A stretch of DNA of 64,000 nt, taken from the NCBI GenBank assembly GCA_947489525.1, contig CANLDW010000002.1, positions 372,001 through 436,000 of the forward strand, given 5' to 3'. Position 1 is the stretch's first letter, and every line of letters begins with the position of its first letter. The notes under the pieces were generated by a model, which saw nothing but the letters and a program-made list of their open reading frames with translations, searched no databases and was not told the origin of the DNA. This DNA comes from an uncultured Psychrobacter sp. Lineage in GTDB: Bacteria; Pseudomonadota; Gammaproteobacteria; Pseudomonadales; Moraxellaceae. This document shows positions 18,322 to 27,356 of the stretch, in pieces. Made by a program: the position numbers and the translations under genes.

Positions 18322-19362
18322 TTAGCAACTATTCAAGTTTTTTAAGGCTGTCATTGTCTTTAACGTGATCGTCTTATCCAATCTGTTAACGCTAGAGTTT
18401 TCAAATAATAAGTATCTATTCATTACATAAATTGACAAATAAAGGTTTTTCTTGTTTTTGTCATAAGACTGACTTGAGTATGAAAAGACATCAGTAAGCA
18501 GCTCGTCATACTCTCCACTGAAGTATTTTTCTATAAAATATGGATTTAGATTCCATCTCCAGTCTGTAAAAATCATATGAAAGAAATCGTAGAAAAAGAC
18601 AGTATCCACTGATTCATCCCAATCAATGGCATAAAAAACACCGTTTTCTAATAGCAGATTGTTAAAATGCATATCCCCATGACTTCTAATGATACTGAAA
18701 TCCTCATTTTTAACCTTATCTCCCATCAGATCGGTAACTAATCCGACATACTCTTTGTTTGGGTTCTTTTCACAAAAAACTTTTATTAAGGTTTTTACGT
18801 TTTTATTTTTTTTAGGATTTGATCTAAGTAGGGATTTTTTAGTATTTTCGCAGACTTCTTTTATTGCTAAATTCAATTCATCTTTAGTCCAATGTTCACG
18901 TTTTTTAAAATCGATATATTTTTCAGTAATCGTTTTATGTTTGTCATTAAAATTAACAAAAGTTATATTATAGATATCTTTCATTTCTTGATTAGCTATG
19001 TATAACTTCTGATAGACTTCTAAATCTTTCATAATGGTATAAATGTAATTATTTTCGATATCAAATACTTTTATATTATCTTTTCTGTCAATTATAATTA
19101 ACTCGCCTTTATGCTTCTCGTTAGATTGCACCTTTATACTTAATAGTCTCCAAATATTATTTTTTAAACTATTTATATTGCCGTATGAGAATTTTTTTGC
19201 ATGATCAGCATGTAAGTATAATATAGGCTTTGAACCTGCTAAAAAATAATACCTACCACTCAAAAACCAATTTTTGTTCAATTTTATTTGTTTTCTTAAT
19301 TGTAAGAAGCTATCAATTTTCTGAATTTGATGACTACATTTTTTCTTTATTCTGACGATCAT
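18322..19362 (-). CDS. APH/choline-kinase-like phosphotransferase family protein
   Basis: A 346-residue protein whose C-terminal half carries the aminoglycoside/choline kinase catalytic motif: SHGDMHFNN with His228, catalytic Asp230 and Asn235, then AIDWDES with metal-binding Asp247. The N-terminal half is Lys- and Asn-rich and does not match a known kinase lobe for me. The substrate is unknown; LPS-core or other sugar kinases of this fold are as plausible as antibiotic resistance. The ATG at 19362 is preceded by AAGAG; a TTG two codons upstream is less likely. Its AT content is far above that of neighbours, which points to horizontal acquisition. Confidence 0.65.
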   Translation of the reverse strand: MIVRIKKKCSHQIQKIDSFLQLRKQIKLNKNWFLSGRYYFLAGSKPILYLHADHAKKFSYGNINSLKNNIWRLLSIKVQSNEKHKGELIIIDRKDNIKVFDIENNYIYTIMKDLEVYQKLYIANQEMKDIYNITFVNFNDKHKTITEKYIDFKKREHWTKDELNLAIKEVCENTKKSLLRSNPKKNKNVKTLIKVFCEKNPNKEYVGLVTDLMGDKVKNEDFSIIRSHGDMHFNNLLLENGVFYAIDWDESVDTVFFYDFFHMIFTDWRWNLNPYFIEKYFSGEYDELLTDVFSYSSQSYDKNKKNLYLSIYVMNRYLLFENSSVNRLDKTITLKTMTALKNLNSC

Positions 19363-19618
19363 TAGCACAACTCTTAATTCTTAATGTAGACTTCTTATAG
19401 AATTCCTAGACAAAGCTCAAGTTTTAATAAACTTACGAGTTCAACGGCCTCAAGTGTTTAGAAGGTTGGTTCACTTGATTCAAGCAGCAGTTTCTAACGA
19501 GACTGTACTACAGTTAGCTCTTTGTTTAAATGCTAATTTTGCAGTATAAAGCGGCGTAAGCTTAGCGTCTCTGTAACATACATCTCAGTAATAAGTCTAG
19601 ATTCACAAAGTAATTCTA

Positions 19619-19744
19619 TTATTTTAGACTAAAATAGGTGTCTGCTCGTTCTTGACCAAAGTTCCAACTAATTATCTTTTTTTGGGCGATTACTAGTGCT
19701 TGATTTAACGATGCCAACAGATCATCATAAAGTTCATTGCTCAT
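19619..19744 (-). pseudogene. 41-codon ORF, possible remnant of an XRE-type antitoxin
   Basis: A complete small ORF with AAAGG about 8 bases before its ATG. It begins MSNELYDDLLASLNQALVIAQ, which resembles the first helix of HigA-like helix-turn-helix antitoxins. The DNA-binding domain is missing and the frame stops after 41 residues. I read it as a decayed toxin-antitoxin fragment in the AT-rich insert; a genuine small protein is the alternative. Confidence 0.35.
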
Positions 19745-19842
19745 AGTTATAGACCTTTTTTGACTCAATAGATAATCTAGTTTAATCCTTATTCCACATC
19801 AATAACAACAATAACAACGAAACAGGGTTTAAAGCCGCAAAT

Positions 19843-19874
19843 AAAAAAGGTGAGCTTTGAGCCCACCTTTTTTA
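19843..19874 (-). terminator. Intrinsic terminator of purL
   Basis: Stem GGTGAGC / GCCCACC (one mismatch) with loop TTTGA, flanked by A6 and T6. It lies 30 bp beyond the purL stop on the minus strand. Confidence 0.85.
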
Positions 19875-19903
19875 TGTCAAAAACATCACTTTAAAAACCG
19901 ATC

Positions 19904-22900
19904 CTATCGCAACCACGCTCTTGCATTACGGAACATGCGCATCCACGCGCCGTCCTCGTCCCACTGCTCAGGTTTCCAGCTGTGGTTATAAGCTTTTAGA
20001 TTGCGCTCAGGATGGGGCATCAAAAGGGTGACGCGCCCGTCAGTGCTACACAGTCCGGTAACGCCGCCTACTGAACCGTTGGGATTGAGCGGATAAGTCT
20101 CGGTTGGATGACCTTGGCTGTCGACATAGCGCATGGCGAGCTGACCGTGGCGTGCCATGCCTTCGATCTCTGTACTGTCCAGCGTAGCGTAGCCTTCACC
20201 ATGAGCCACGGCGATGGGCAAAATGCTGTCTTGCATACCTTTAAACAGGATGGATTTGGTACGCTCGACTTTGACGTTGACAGTACGCGCTTCAAAACGT
20301 GCAGATTTGTTAGCGATAAAGCGGGGGAAGTTCTCGGCACCAGGGATTAAGTCTTTGAGCTGCGCCATCATCTGACAGCCATTACAGACGCCCAAGGAGA
20401 AGGTACTAGGACGAGCAAAGAAGCGCACAAACTGCATGCGTAGCTCATCATGGAACAGGATCGAATTGGCCCAGCCTGAACCTGCACCTAATACGTCACC
20501 GTAGCTAAAGCCGCCACAAGCAACCAGACCATCAAAGTCGCGTAAGTTAATACGCCCTTCTAGCAAGTCGCTCATGTGTACATCAATGGCTTCAAAACCT
20601 GCTTGGGTAAAGCCTGCTGCCATCTCTAACTGACCGTTGACGCCTTGCTCACGCAAGATAGCGACTTTTGGTTTGTCTTCGCGGCTATTGAGATACGGTG
20701 TCTCGACTTTTTGATTGAGATCAAAGTTTGGCGCAGCGGTTAGCCCTTTATAGCTACTATCACTGATCAGGTCGTACTCTTGCTGCACGCACTCAGGATT
20801 ATCACGGCGGCGGGCGATCTGATAGCTGACTTGACTCCACTCTTGTTGCAGCTCGCTACGCTCAAAGCGCAAGGTTTTATCGCCCATATGCAAAGGCGTT
20901 TGGATAATAAGGCTATCTTCATCACAGCTTTGACCGACGAGGCTGAGCATATCACTGACGTTATATTCATCTGCAAGCTCTAGCAAAGCCGCGACATCTT
21001 CAGGCAAGACTTGGATGACCGCGCCCAGCTCTTCGCTAAAGAGTTGCCCGAGTAAGTTTTCATCAGTCAATGACAGCTTGATCCCTTGACGGCTAGTGAA
21101 TTGCATCTCAGCAATGGTCGCGAGCATGCCGCCATCACCGATATCATGGTAGGCGCTAATGACGCCTTGCTCGTTACCGGCTTGGATAAAGTTAAAGAAA
21201 TCGATGAGGTCGCTAGGTTTATCAAGGTCGGGGCATTCGTTGCCTAATTGACTTGCCGTTTGTGCCAGGATTGAGCCGCCAAGGCGTAATTTACCTTTGG
21301 ATAAATCAATGCGGTAAAACGCGCTATCGCCGTTGATTAATTCTGGCGTTAAGGTTTTAGTGATATTGACGACTGGCGCAAAAGCGGTGATAACTAAGCT
21401 CATAGGTGAAACTACAGATTTATCTTGGCTGTCTTGCTCAGCATCACTATCCGCCCAATTAGCACGCATCGATAGCGAGTCTTTACCGACTGGAATGGCG
21501 ATACCGAGCGCAGGACATAATTCTTCGCCAACCGTATGTACAGCGTCGAACAGCGCCGCGTCCTCATTGTCGTCGCCACACGCCGCCATCCAGTTTGCCG
21601 ACATGGTAATGTCTGATAACTGAGCGATACGCGCGCCTGCGATATTGGTAATTGCTTCACCAACGGCTAACCGCGCGGAAGCTTTAGGGTCAATCAAGGC
21701 TACAGGAGAGCGCTCACCAATACTCATCGCCTCGCCAGTCATGACCTGACCATCAAGCGCTACTAACCCTGAAGCGGTAATCGCACAATCAGCGACCGGC
21801 ACTTGATAACGACCGACGTACTGATCGCGCACCACCATACCGGTGATTGAGCGGTCACCAATGCTAATCAAAAACGACTTACTAGCAACGGTGGGATGAC
21901 GCAGCACGTCTCTAACAGACTGGGTTAAATCAAAGTTGTTGAGCTCAAGTGGTGGCAGCTCATTTGCACGCGTATCAAAGCTACGCTGCATCTTGGGTGT
22001 GCCACCAAGCAAGACTTGCATCGGCATATCGACGGGCTGATCATCAAGTAGCTCATCATTAACCGCTAGCTGACGCACTTTAGTCGCTGTACCCAAGATG
22101 GCATACGGACAACGCTCACGCGCACAGATAGCATCGAACTGCGCTTTGCTCTTTGGACGAATGGCAAGCACGTAACGCTCTTGCGCCTCGTTTGACCAAA
22201 TCGCCATCGGCGACATGCCTGCCTCGAGTGAGGGAATATGGCGCAGGTTTAATATCGCGCCCATTTCATGGTCATTGACCAGCTCTGGCATGGCGTTCGA
22301 TAAACCCCCTGCTCCCACATCGTGAATAGAGACAATAGGGTTGCCGTCGCTGCTATTATTGCTGACCTCTATATCATTACCGGACTGTTCATTACTAGCT
22401 AAGGCCCAGCAGCGGTCGATGACTTCTTGGCAACGACGCTCCATCTCAGCGTTATCGCGCTGCACAGAGGCAAAGTCTAAGCCTTCATCGAGCGCGCCAC
22501 TATCAACAGAAGACGCCGCGCCGCCGCCAAGGCCAATTTGCATGGCAGGGCCGCCAAGGACGATCAGCAGATCGCCCGCGCGAATCGGGTTTTTCTCAAT
22601 CAAGTTGCGTTTGATATTGCCATAACCACCCGCCAGCATGATGGGCTTGTGATAACCGCGCATCTGACTGCCGTTTTTAGCCTCTGACATATCTAATTGA
22701 AAACTACGGAAATATCCACAAAGATTGGGACGACCAAACTCGTTAGAGAAATTCGCTGAACCTAACGGCGCTTCCGTCATAATCTCAAGGCTGGTCGCCA
22801 TACGCTCAGGCGTACCGTAATCCTTAGTGCTGATTTGTCCTGATTGTTCCCACTTCTCGGGCAGCTCTGGAATATGCAAGTGTGAGACGTGAAAGCCTGT

Positions 22901-23920
22901 GAGTCCCGCTTTGGGCTTACCGCCGCGACCGGTTGCGCCTTCATCACGAATCTCACCGCCCGCGCCAGTCGCTGCGCCTGCGTAAGGGGCAATCGCCGTC
23001 GGATGATTATGGGTTTCGACTTTCATAAGGATGTCGATAGCTTGTTGATGGAAGTCATAAATATGCGCTGAATTGGCATCTTGAGGGTCGGTAGGAATCG
23101 GATAATAGCGCAGTCCCTCTGCCCCTGCCATCACCGCTGCGTTGTCTTTGTAAGCGGAGAGGATACCTTGTGGACTTGCCTGATAAGTGTTTTTAATCAT
23201 CTGAAACAACGATTTGGGCTGCACTTCACCATCAGCTGTCCACTCGGCATTGAATATTTTATGGCGGCAATGCTCAGAGTTGGCCTGCGCAAACATCATC
23301 AGCTCAACGTCGGTCGGATTGCGCTGCAAATCATTGACGTAGGCGTGCAGCAAATACTCAATATCGTCGCTTGATAAGGCAAAGCCAAACTTGGTATTGG
23401 CAGATTCTAGCGCTTCTCGCCCTGCGCCTATCACATCGATATGATTTAATGGCGCTGGCGGTTCGTCGTCAAATAATTGGCTGACTTTTGCTAAATCATA
23501 AACTAAGCTTTGGGTCATGCGGTCAAATAATAAGCGCTCTGCCGCCGTTGGCAGTTTGTTTTGCACCGTACCATCAATAGTTAACGTATAAACAATTACG
23601 CGCTCGATACGCTGAATCTTAAGCTCGCAGTTATTAAAGATATCGGTGGCTTTACTGGCCCATGGCGAGATAGTACCAAAGCGCGGACTGACCACGACTT
23701 GGAGCTGCTTACCTGTTGGCGTCGCAAGCTCAGTCCCCTTTTTAACGCCTAATAAATCTAGACCTTTTTTAAGCTCTTCGCCTTCAAGCTCTCGCGACAA
23801 CACATAGACTTGCTGAGTGCTAATTTGGGTAACTTGTAGGTCAGTTTTTTGCGCGAACTGGGTGATGAGTTGCTGGGTTTGAAAATCGGTCAAAAACGGC
23901 TGTCCGGCGATAGTCATCAT
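19904..23920 (-). CDS. purL: Phosphoribosylformylglycinamidine synthase (single-chain)
   Basis: Fourth step of purine biosynthesis: FGAR plus glutamine plus ATP to FGAM. The large single-chain form carries an N-terminal PurS-like domain, two AIRS-type halves (with MKVETHNHPTAIAP, GGEIRDEG and IVSIHDVGAGGLSN) and a C-terminal class I glutamine amidotransferase with nucleophile motif LGVCNGCQM and PHPERN. I start it at 23920 (1338 residues); the open frame begins 48 bp earlier, but those residues are not conserved. AGGA lies 11 bases upstream. It stands alone, between an AT-rich insert and an empty intergenic region. Confidence 0.97.
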   Translation of the reverse strand: MMTIAGQPFLTDFQTQQLITQFAQKTDLQVTQISTQQVYVLSRELEGEELKKGLDLLGVKKGTELATPTGKQLQVVVSPRFGTISPWASKATDIFNNCELKIQRIERVIVYTLTIDGTVQNKLPTAAERLLFDRMTQSLVYDLAKVSQLFDDEPPAPLNHIDVIGAGREALESANTKFGFALSSDDIEYLLHAYVNDLQRNPTDVELMMFAQANSEHCRHKIFNAEWTADGEVQPKSLFQMIKNTYQASPQGILSAYKDNAAVMAGAEGLRYYPIPTDPQDANSAHIYDFHQQAIDILMKVETHNHPTAIAPYAGAATGAGGEIRDEGATGRGGKPKAGLTGFHVSHLHIPELPEKWEQSGQISTKDYGTPERMATSLEIMTEAPLGSANFSNEFGRPNLCGYFRSFQLDMSEAKNGSQMRGYHKPIMLAGGYGNIKRNLIEKNPIRAGDLLIVLGGPAMQIGLGGGAASSVDSGALDEGLDFASVQRDNAEMERRCQEVIDRCWALASNEQSGNDIEVSNNSSDGNPIVSIHDVGAGGLSNAMPELVNDHEMGAILNLRHIPSLEAGMSPMAIWSNEAQERYVLAIRPKSKAQFDAICARERCPYAILGTATKVRQLAVNDELLDDQPVDMPMQVLLGGTPKMQRSFDTRANELPPLELNNFDLTQSVRDVLRHPTVASKSFLISIGDRSITGMVVRDQYVGRYQVPVADCAITASGLVALDGQVMTGEAMSIGERSPVALIDPKASARLAVGEAITNIAGARIAQLSDITMSANWMAACGDDNEDAALFDAVHTVGEELCPALGIAIPVGKDSLSMRANWADSDAEQDSQDKSVVSPMSLVITAFAPVVNITKTLTPELINGDSAFYRIDLSKGKLRLGGSILAQTASQLGNECPDLDKPSDLIDFFNFIQAGNEQGVISAYHDIGDGGMLATIAEMQFTSRQGIKLSLTDENLLGQLFSEELGAVIQVLPEDVAALLELADEYNVSDMLSLVGQSCDEDSLIIQTPLHMGDKTLRFERSELQQEWSQVSYQIARRRDNPECVQQEYDLISDSSYKGLTAAPNFDLNQKVETPYLNSREDKPKVAILREQGVNGQLEMAAGFTQAGFEAIDVHMSDLLEGRINLRDFDGLVACGGFSYGDVLGAGSGWANSILFHDELRMQFVRFFARPSTFSLGVCNGCQMMAQLKDLIPGAENFPRFIANKSARFEARTVNVKVERTKSILFKGMQDSILPIAVAHGEGYATLDSTEIEGMARHGQLAMRYVDSQGHPTETYPLNPNGSVGGVTGLCSTDGRVTLLMPHPERNLKAYNHSWKPEQWDEDGAWMRMFRNARAWLR

Positions 23921-24327
23921 AGAGGCAGGTTTCCTAGGAGATAGGCGAGGATAAGCAGAGCATGGCAATAATAGCCATCAGTGCTATATAAAATAAATGG
24001 TTAGCATATTATAGCAAAAAGCATAAAAATAAGCAGGCATTGAACGCAGTTGACTCGCTTTTAGCGTTTATAACAAGAGAACCTTTTTATTTCCTTCAAT
24101 CGCTCCTGATTATCGATCTGTTTTGACAATCGACAGTTATCTGCTCGCTACTTAAAACCGAGTTTTAGTTTTACTCAACCCTTATACAGCTTACAAACTC
24201 TCACATCGCATTACGGGCAAGCTATATAAATACGTAGCCTACTATCGCTATTCTAAAGATCGTTGATACGACTAGCACGATTACATTCCAGCACAACTAT
24301 AATAATGGTAAAACAAAAGGAAATACT
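23921..24327. other. Divergent purL / stress protein intergenic region
   Basis: About 400 bp, AT-rich, with no supported gene, repeat or hairpin. Promoters of purL (minus) and of the flavin-binding protein (plus) should lie here. I saw no PUR-box that I could defend. Confidence 0.45.
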
Positions 24328-24822
24328 ATGAGTAAGCAAGATAATATCGAGAAAGTCCAAGAAATCGTAAAAGACATTAAATTTGCCATGATGACGACTA
24401 TTAATAAGCAAGGCGATTTACATGCATGGCCAATGACGACTAGAGAGACGAGTTTTGGTGCCAAAGAGATTTGGTTTATCGGTGACAAAAAGTCAGATGT
24501 TTATAAAGATCTGCAGAATAACAAAACAGTTGGTCTAACCTATTCTAGCCAAGACGAGAAAAACTACGTTTCTGTCAGTGCAAATGCAGAATTGTCAGAT
24601 GACAAGGACAAACTTGATGAGCTGTGGTCTGCGATGGACAATGCTTTTTTTGAACACGGTAAAGAAGATGAGAACGTACAATTAATTAAAGTCGTTCCTC
24701 ATGGCGTCGAGTGCTGGATCAGTGGCAGCTCAACTGTCAATATGTTTAAAATGGCAACCGCAGCCGCGCAAGATGGTAAAGCCGCTGAAAGCTTGGGTGA
24801 GCAGTTTAATATCTCTTTATAA
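24328..24822 (+). CDS. Pyridoxamine 5'-phosphate oxidase-like (general stress protein 26 family) flavin-binding protein
   Basis: A 164-residue split-barrel protein. FAMMTTINKQGDLHAWPMTT, IWFIGDKKSDVYKDLQNN and YVSVSANAELSDDKDKLDELW match the general stress protein 26 group, which binds FMN or FAD. No enzymatic reaction is established for the family. AAAAGGA lies 6 bases before the ATG. It is a single-gene unit with a terminator 60 bp downstream. Confidence 0.85.
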   Translation: MSKQDNIEKVQEIVKDIKFAMMTTINKQGDLHAWPMTTRETSFGAKEIWFIGDKKSDVYKDLQNNKTVGLTYSSQDEKNYVSVSANAELSDDKDKLDELWSAMDNAFFEHGKEDENVQLIKVVPHGVECWISGSSTVNMFKMATAAAQDGKAAESLGEQFNISL

Positions 24823-24882
24823 GCCTTACAATACAGCTGCGATGACTATGTGATGCTACTTTATACATAGTACGTTTTGAAG

Positions 24883-24917
24883 CGTCAATAGCCTCTTTGC
24901 TATTGGCGTTTTTTCTA
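24883..24917 (+). terminator. Intrinsic terminator after the stress protein gene
   Basis: Stem CGTCAATAG / CTATTGGCG with an 8-base loop, then six T residues. Two further partial copies of the distal arm (TTCTATTGGTGTTT) follow to about 24945, so this site has been partly duplicated. Confidence 0.8.
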
Positions 24918-24971
24918 TTGGTGTTTCTTCTATTGGTGTTTTTGCTATTGAATATAAGATTAACGAAAAAA

Positions 24972-25658
24972 CTAACCGCTTTGCTTTAGATACGGCCAAG
25001 CGGCTTTTAGATAAATCATCATTGACCATAGGGTTAGTATCACCGCAGCGACCATAAGTACATAGCCGATGGTCTCAAGCGACTCCCAATTGAGCAGCAG
25101 CACGGTAATAGCAATCATCTGAAACGTGGTCTTGAGCTTACCAACATAAGAGACGGCAACGCTGGTGCGGTTGCCAAGCTCCGCCATCCATTCGCGCAGT
25201 GCCGATACGGCAATCTCGCGCGAGATAATAACGATAGCAGCAATCGCCATAATGATATTAGGATGCCACTGGACTAAGATAATAAGCGCTGCTGCTACCA
25301 TAAGCTTATCAGCAACAGGATCCAAAAAGCGGCCAAAGGCTGACATGACGTTGAGCTTACGCGCAAAATAGCCATCGAGCCAATCCGTAATAGCGGCGAT
25401 AACAAAGACGCTCGTGAGCAATAAGTGACGCAACAAGCTGTCGCTGAATTCGCTCATACCCACGCGAGCAATAACGTTATCCGAGATGGCAGGCATACCG
25501 ATCCCCATGGCGGGAGGCCAGTAGGCAATCGCGACAAATAACGGAATCATTAAAATCCGCGCAATTGTGAGATTGTTCGGTAGATTAAAGATACTTCGTT
25601 GCGGCTGTGTGAGTGGTGTTGACGTCGCCGACGTATGCGAATCTGTACTCTCGGTCAT
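24972..25658 (-). CDS. pgsA: CDP-diacylglycerol-glycerol-3-phosphate 3-phosphatidyltransferase
   Basis: Integral membrane enzyme that makes phosphatidylglycerol phosphate, the committed step to phosphatidylglycerol and cardiolipin. The CDP-alcohol phosphatidyltransferase motif is complete (DWLDGYFARK, then GRFLDPVADK), with the metal- and substrate-binding aspartates. Length is 228, with an extra Thr/Ser-rich N-terminus of about 20 residues and a loop near 55-75. Four to six hydrophobic segments are visible. The ribosome binding site is weak. Confidence 0.94.
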   Translation of the reverse strand: MTESTDSHTSATSTPLTQPQRSIFNLPNNLTIARILMIPLFVAIAYWPPAMGIGMPAISDNVIARVGMSEFSDSLLRHLLLTSVFVIAAITDWLDGYFARKLNVMSAFGRFLDPVADKLMVAAALIILVQWHPNIIMAIAAIVIISREIAVSALREWMAELGNRTSVAVSYVGKLKTTFQMIAITVLLLNWESLETIGYVLMVAAVILTLWSMMIYLKAAWPYLKQSG

Positions 25659-26007
25659 GATAAACCCAGTGCTATATCAATATTATAATGGGCGTAAGCT
25701 TAGCATTTTTCATGGATGCCGTCATGGTACTCTTTATATTCATCTGTATACAGTATTATTACTACGCTCATTTGTCTTTGCATTGCTTAAAAAACAGTCT
25801 CTGTCACTGCCCTAATCGAATTATTAAACTTGCCCTAGTAAATCATCAGACATAACCGAGCAGTTGTAAGCAGATGTAAGAGTTTATTGATTTAGACACG
25901 GCAAGCCATATCTCAGTTATAACAACAAAATACTAGCGCTAATAACAGTTTTCCTCAGTCCACAGTTCCTCCTCTGTGGGCTTTTTTTTGACTAAACATT
26001 TAGTGAG
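25659..26007. other. pgsA / flavoprotein intergenic region with orphan plus-strand terminator
   Basis: These 349 bp contain no supported ORF. They end with a strong intrinsic terminator in plus orientation (25958-25989), although both flanking genes are on the minus strand. An unannotated plus-strand transcript starting in about 25680-25900 is the simplest reading. Confidence 0.5.
25958..25989 (+). terminator. Orphan intrinsic terminator, possible 3' end of a small RNA
   Basis: Stem GTCCACAG (25958-25965) pairs with CTGTGGGC (25974-25981), including one T-G pair, around loop TTCCTCCT, and eight T residues follow. There is no plus-strand gene upstream that it could serve: the nearest one, at 24328-24822, already has its own terminator. 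The loop is complementary to a Shine-Dalgarno AGGAGG, as in some base-pairing small RNAs. Confidence 0.75.
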
Positions 26008-27156
26008 CTACTCATTTAAATACTCACTTATTGTCTCTATTGTCTCTGCCGCCATCTGATAACAGCTCTCGATATTACCCTGCCCGCACCAATCGCCACT
26101 GACGATCCATTGCTTTTCTTTATCTACAAGCACGCCTAACGCTTTGTCATTATCTTCCATAACGGTTGCCGCATAACGCCAGCGGTGGCAATCGATTTGG
26201 CTCGGTTTGCTATTCTCATCCCAGTCTAAGGCTTGCTTTGCTACCGCTACTAGCTTGGCTTGGACGTCTTGGCTATCATCATCAACGTGCTGCTCTGACC
26301 AGTCATTACGCGCGTGGATGGTGACGCTAGGCAATACGGCATCGCGGCCAGGTTTTTGGTGTTCGATGAAGATTCTATCCAAGATAGCGTCCTGCATATA
26401 GGCAACATCCCATAATGGCTCAGCTTGCGCGAGCACTGCTGGCAATTTATCACTACTATCCCAGCCTAGCATTAGAGTATAACAAGCCTGCATAGTTGGT
26501 TGCATGATGCTGCCCTGTTGGCTAAAGCCGCTACCTGCCATAAGATCGAATGCTTGCACATTCGGCGCGGTACATATGACCCAATCGAACATACCTAGAC
26601 TCTCGCCATTATTATCAAACAGCTCGGTTTTTTTATTTGCGCTGGTCTTTGTGTCATCGTTCAGCGGTGCAACACGCGTGTTAAAATGAATCGTCGTTTG
26701 CTGTAATTGATCGGCAAGCGTGCGACCCCAACTGGTCATCTTTGGCGTGCTGATATAACGTGCGTGGCGCTCGTCCCATTGCTCTTTATTAGTGATGGTC
26801 TGATCTTTTCCATTAGAGTTTTGCGCAGACGTCATATTGACGACTGCTGCTTGCCACGGTTGTAGCAACCCTGTGTCTAACCACGGCTGAATAAACTGGT
26901 TAAAGGCGGCGGATTTTGCAGTAAAAAACTGTGCGCCAAACGCCCACTGCCAGTTTTTACCCGATTGCTCATCGGTACGATAGCGCGTGGCTAAGCGGCC
27001 AACACTGCGTGACTTTTCAAACACAGTAATGGATATAGCGCCAAAAGCACGCTCTAATAAAGTAGCGGTTAGTAAGCCCGTTAGACCAGCACCGATAATA
27101 GCGATGCGTGGCGGCTTTGGATCATTTAGGTTAGCATTATCGTTGTCAATCGTCAT
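26008..27156 (-). CDS. Renalase-like NAD(P)/FAD-dependent oxidoreductase
   Basis: A 382-residue flavoprotein with an N-terminal FAD-binding Rossmann motif (IAIIGAGLTGLLTATLLERA, residues 18-37) followed by FEKSRSVGRLATRYR, the arginine-rich segment of renalase-like amine oxidases. A conserved C-terminal WIVSGDWCGQGNIESCYQM closes the FAD site. Bacterial renalases reoxidise aberrant dihydronicotinamide isomers; assigning that substrate here is inference. AAGG precedes the ATG. It stands alone downstream of the acs terminator. Confidence 0.82.
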   Translation of the reverse strand: MTIDNDNANLNDPKPPRIAIIGAGLTGLLTATLLERAFGAISITVFEKSRSVGRLATRYRTDEQSGKNWQWAFGAQFFTAKSAAFNQFIQPWLDTGLLQPWQAAVVNMTSAQNSNGKDQTITNKEQWDERHARYISTPKMTSWGRTLADQLQQTTIHFNTRVAPLNDDTKTSANKKTELFDNNGESLGMFDWVICTAPNVQAFDLMAGSGFSQQGSIMQPTMQACYTLMLGWDSSDKLPAVLAQAEPLWDVAYMQDAILDRIFIEHQKPGRDAVLPSVTIHARNDWSEQHVDDDSQDVQAKLVAVAKQALDWDENSKPSQIDCHRWRYAATVMEDNDKALGVLVDKEKQWIVSGDWCGQGNIESCYQMAAETIETISEYLNE

Positions 27157-27257
27157 ATTCAGAGCCTTGCATAGATGAGCGTATATAAATTATCTAGCTA
27201 GCGTCATTCTAACTGATATTGACAGGCAAGCGCGGGTCAATGATGCTGTTGCAGTCA

Positions 27258-27290
27258 CAAAAAAGCCACGAGGAAGGACGTCGTGGCTTA
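27258..27290 (-). terminator. Intrinsic terminator of acs
   Basis: Perfect 9-bp stem AAGCCACGA / TCGTGGCTT with a 9-base loop. On the minus strand it is followed by T residues. It lies about 70 bp beyond the acs stop. Confidence 0.85.
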
Positions 27291-27356
27291 GGTCTTAGCA
27301 TTGATAAAGGTATTGTTAAGTAAAAACGTTGTTTCAGCGTTTAGCTCAATACTGGT

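Larger units (their letters stand above)
19363..19903. other. Intergenic region between kinase-like gene and purL
   Basis: About 540 bp with no full-length gene. It holds a 41-codon remnant (19619-19744) and the purL terminator (19843-19874). The rest (19370-19618) is AT-rich with no feature I can support. Confidence 0.5.

Noticed and set aside
25567..25815. Plus-strand ORF upstream of the orphan terminator
   Set aside because: Its first third is antisense to pgsA, and the sequence has no protein-like character. A non-coding transcript is more likely.
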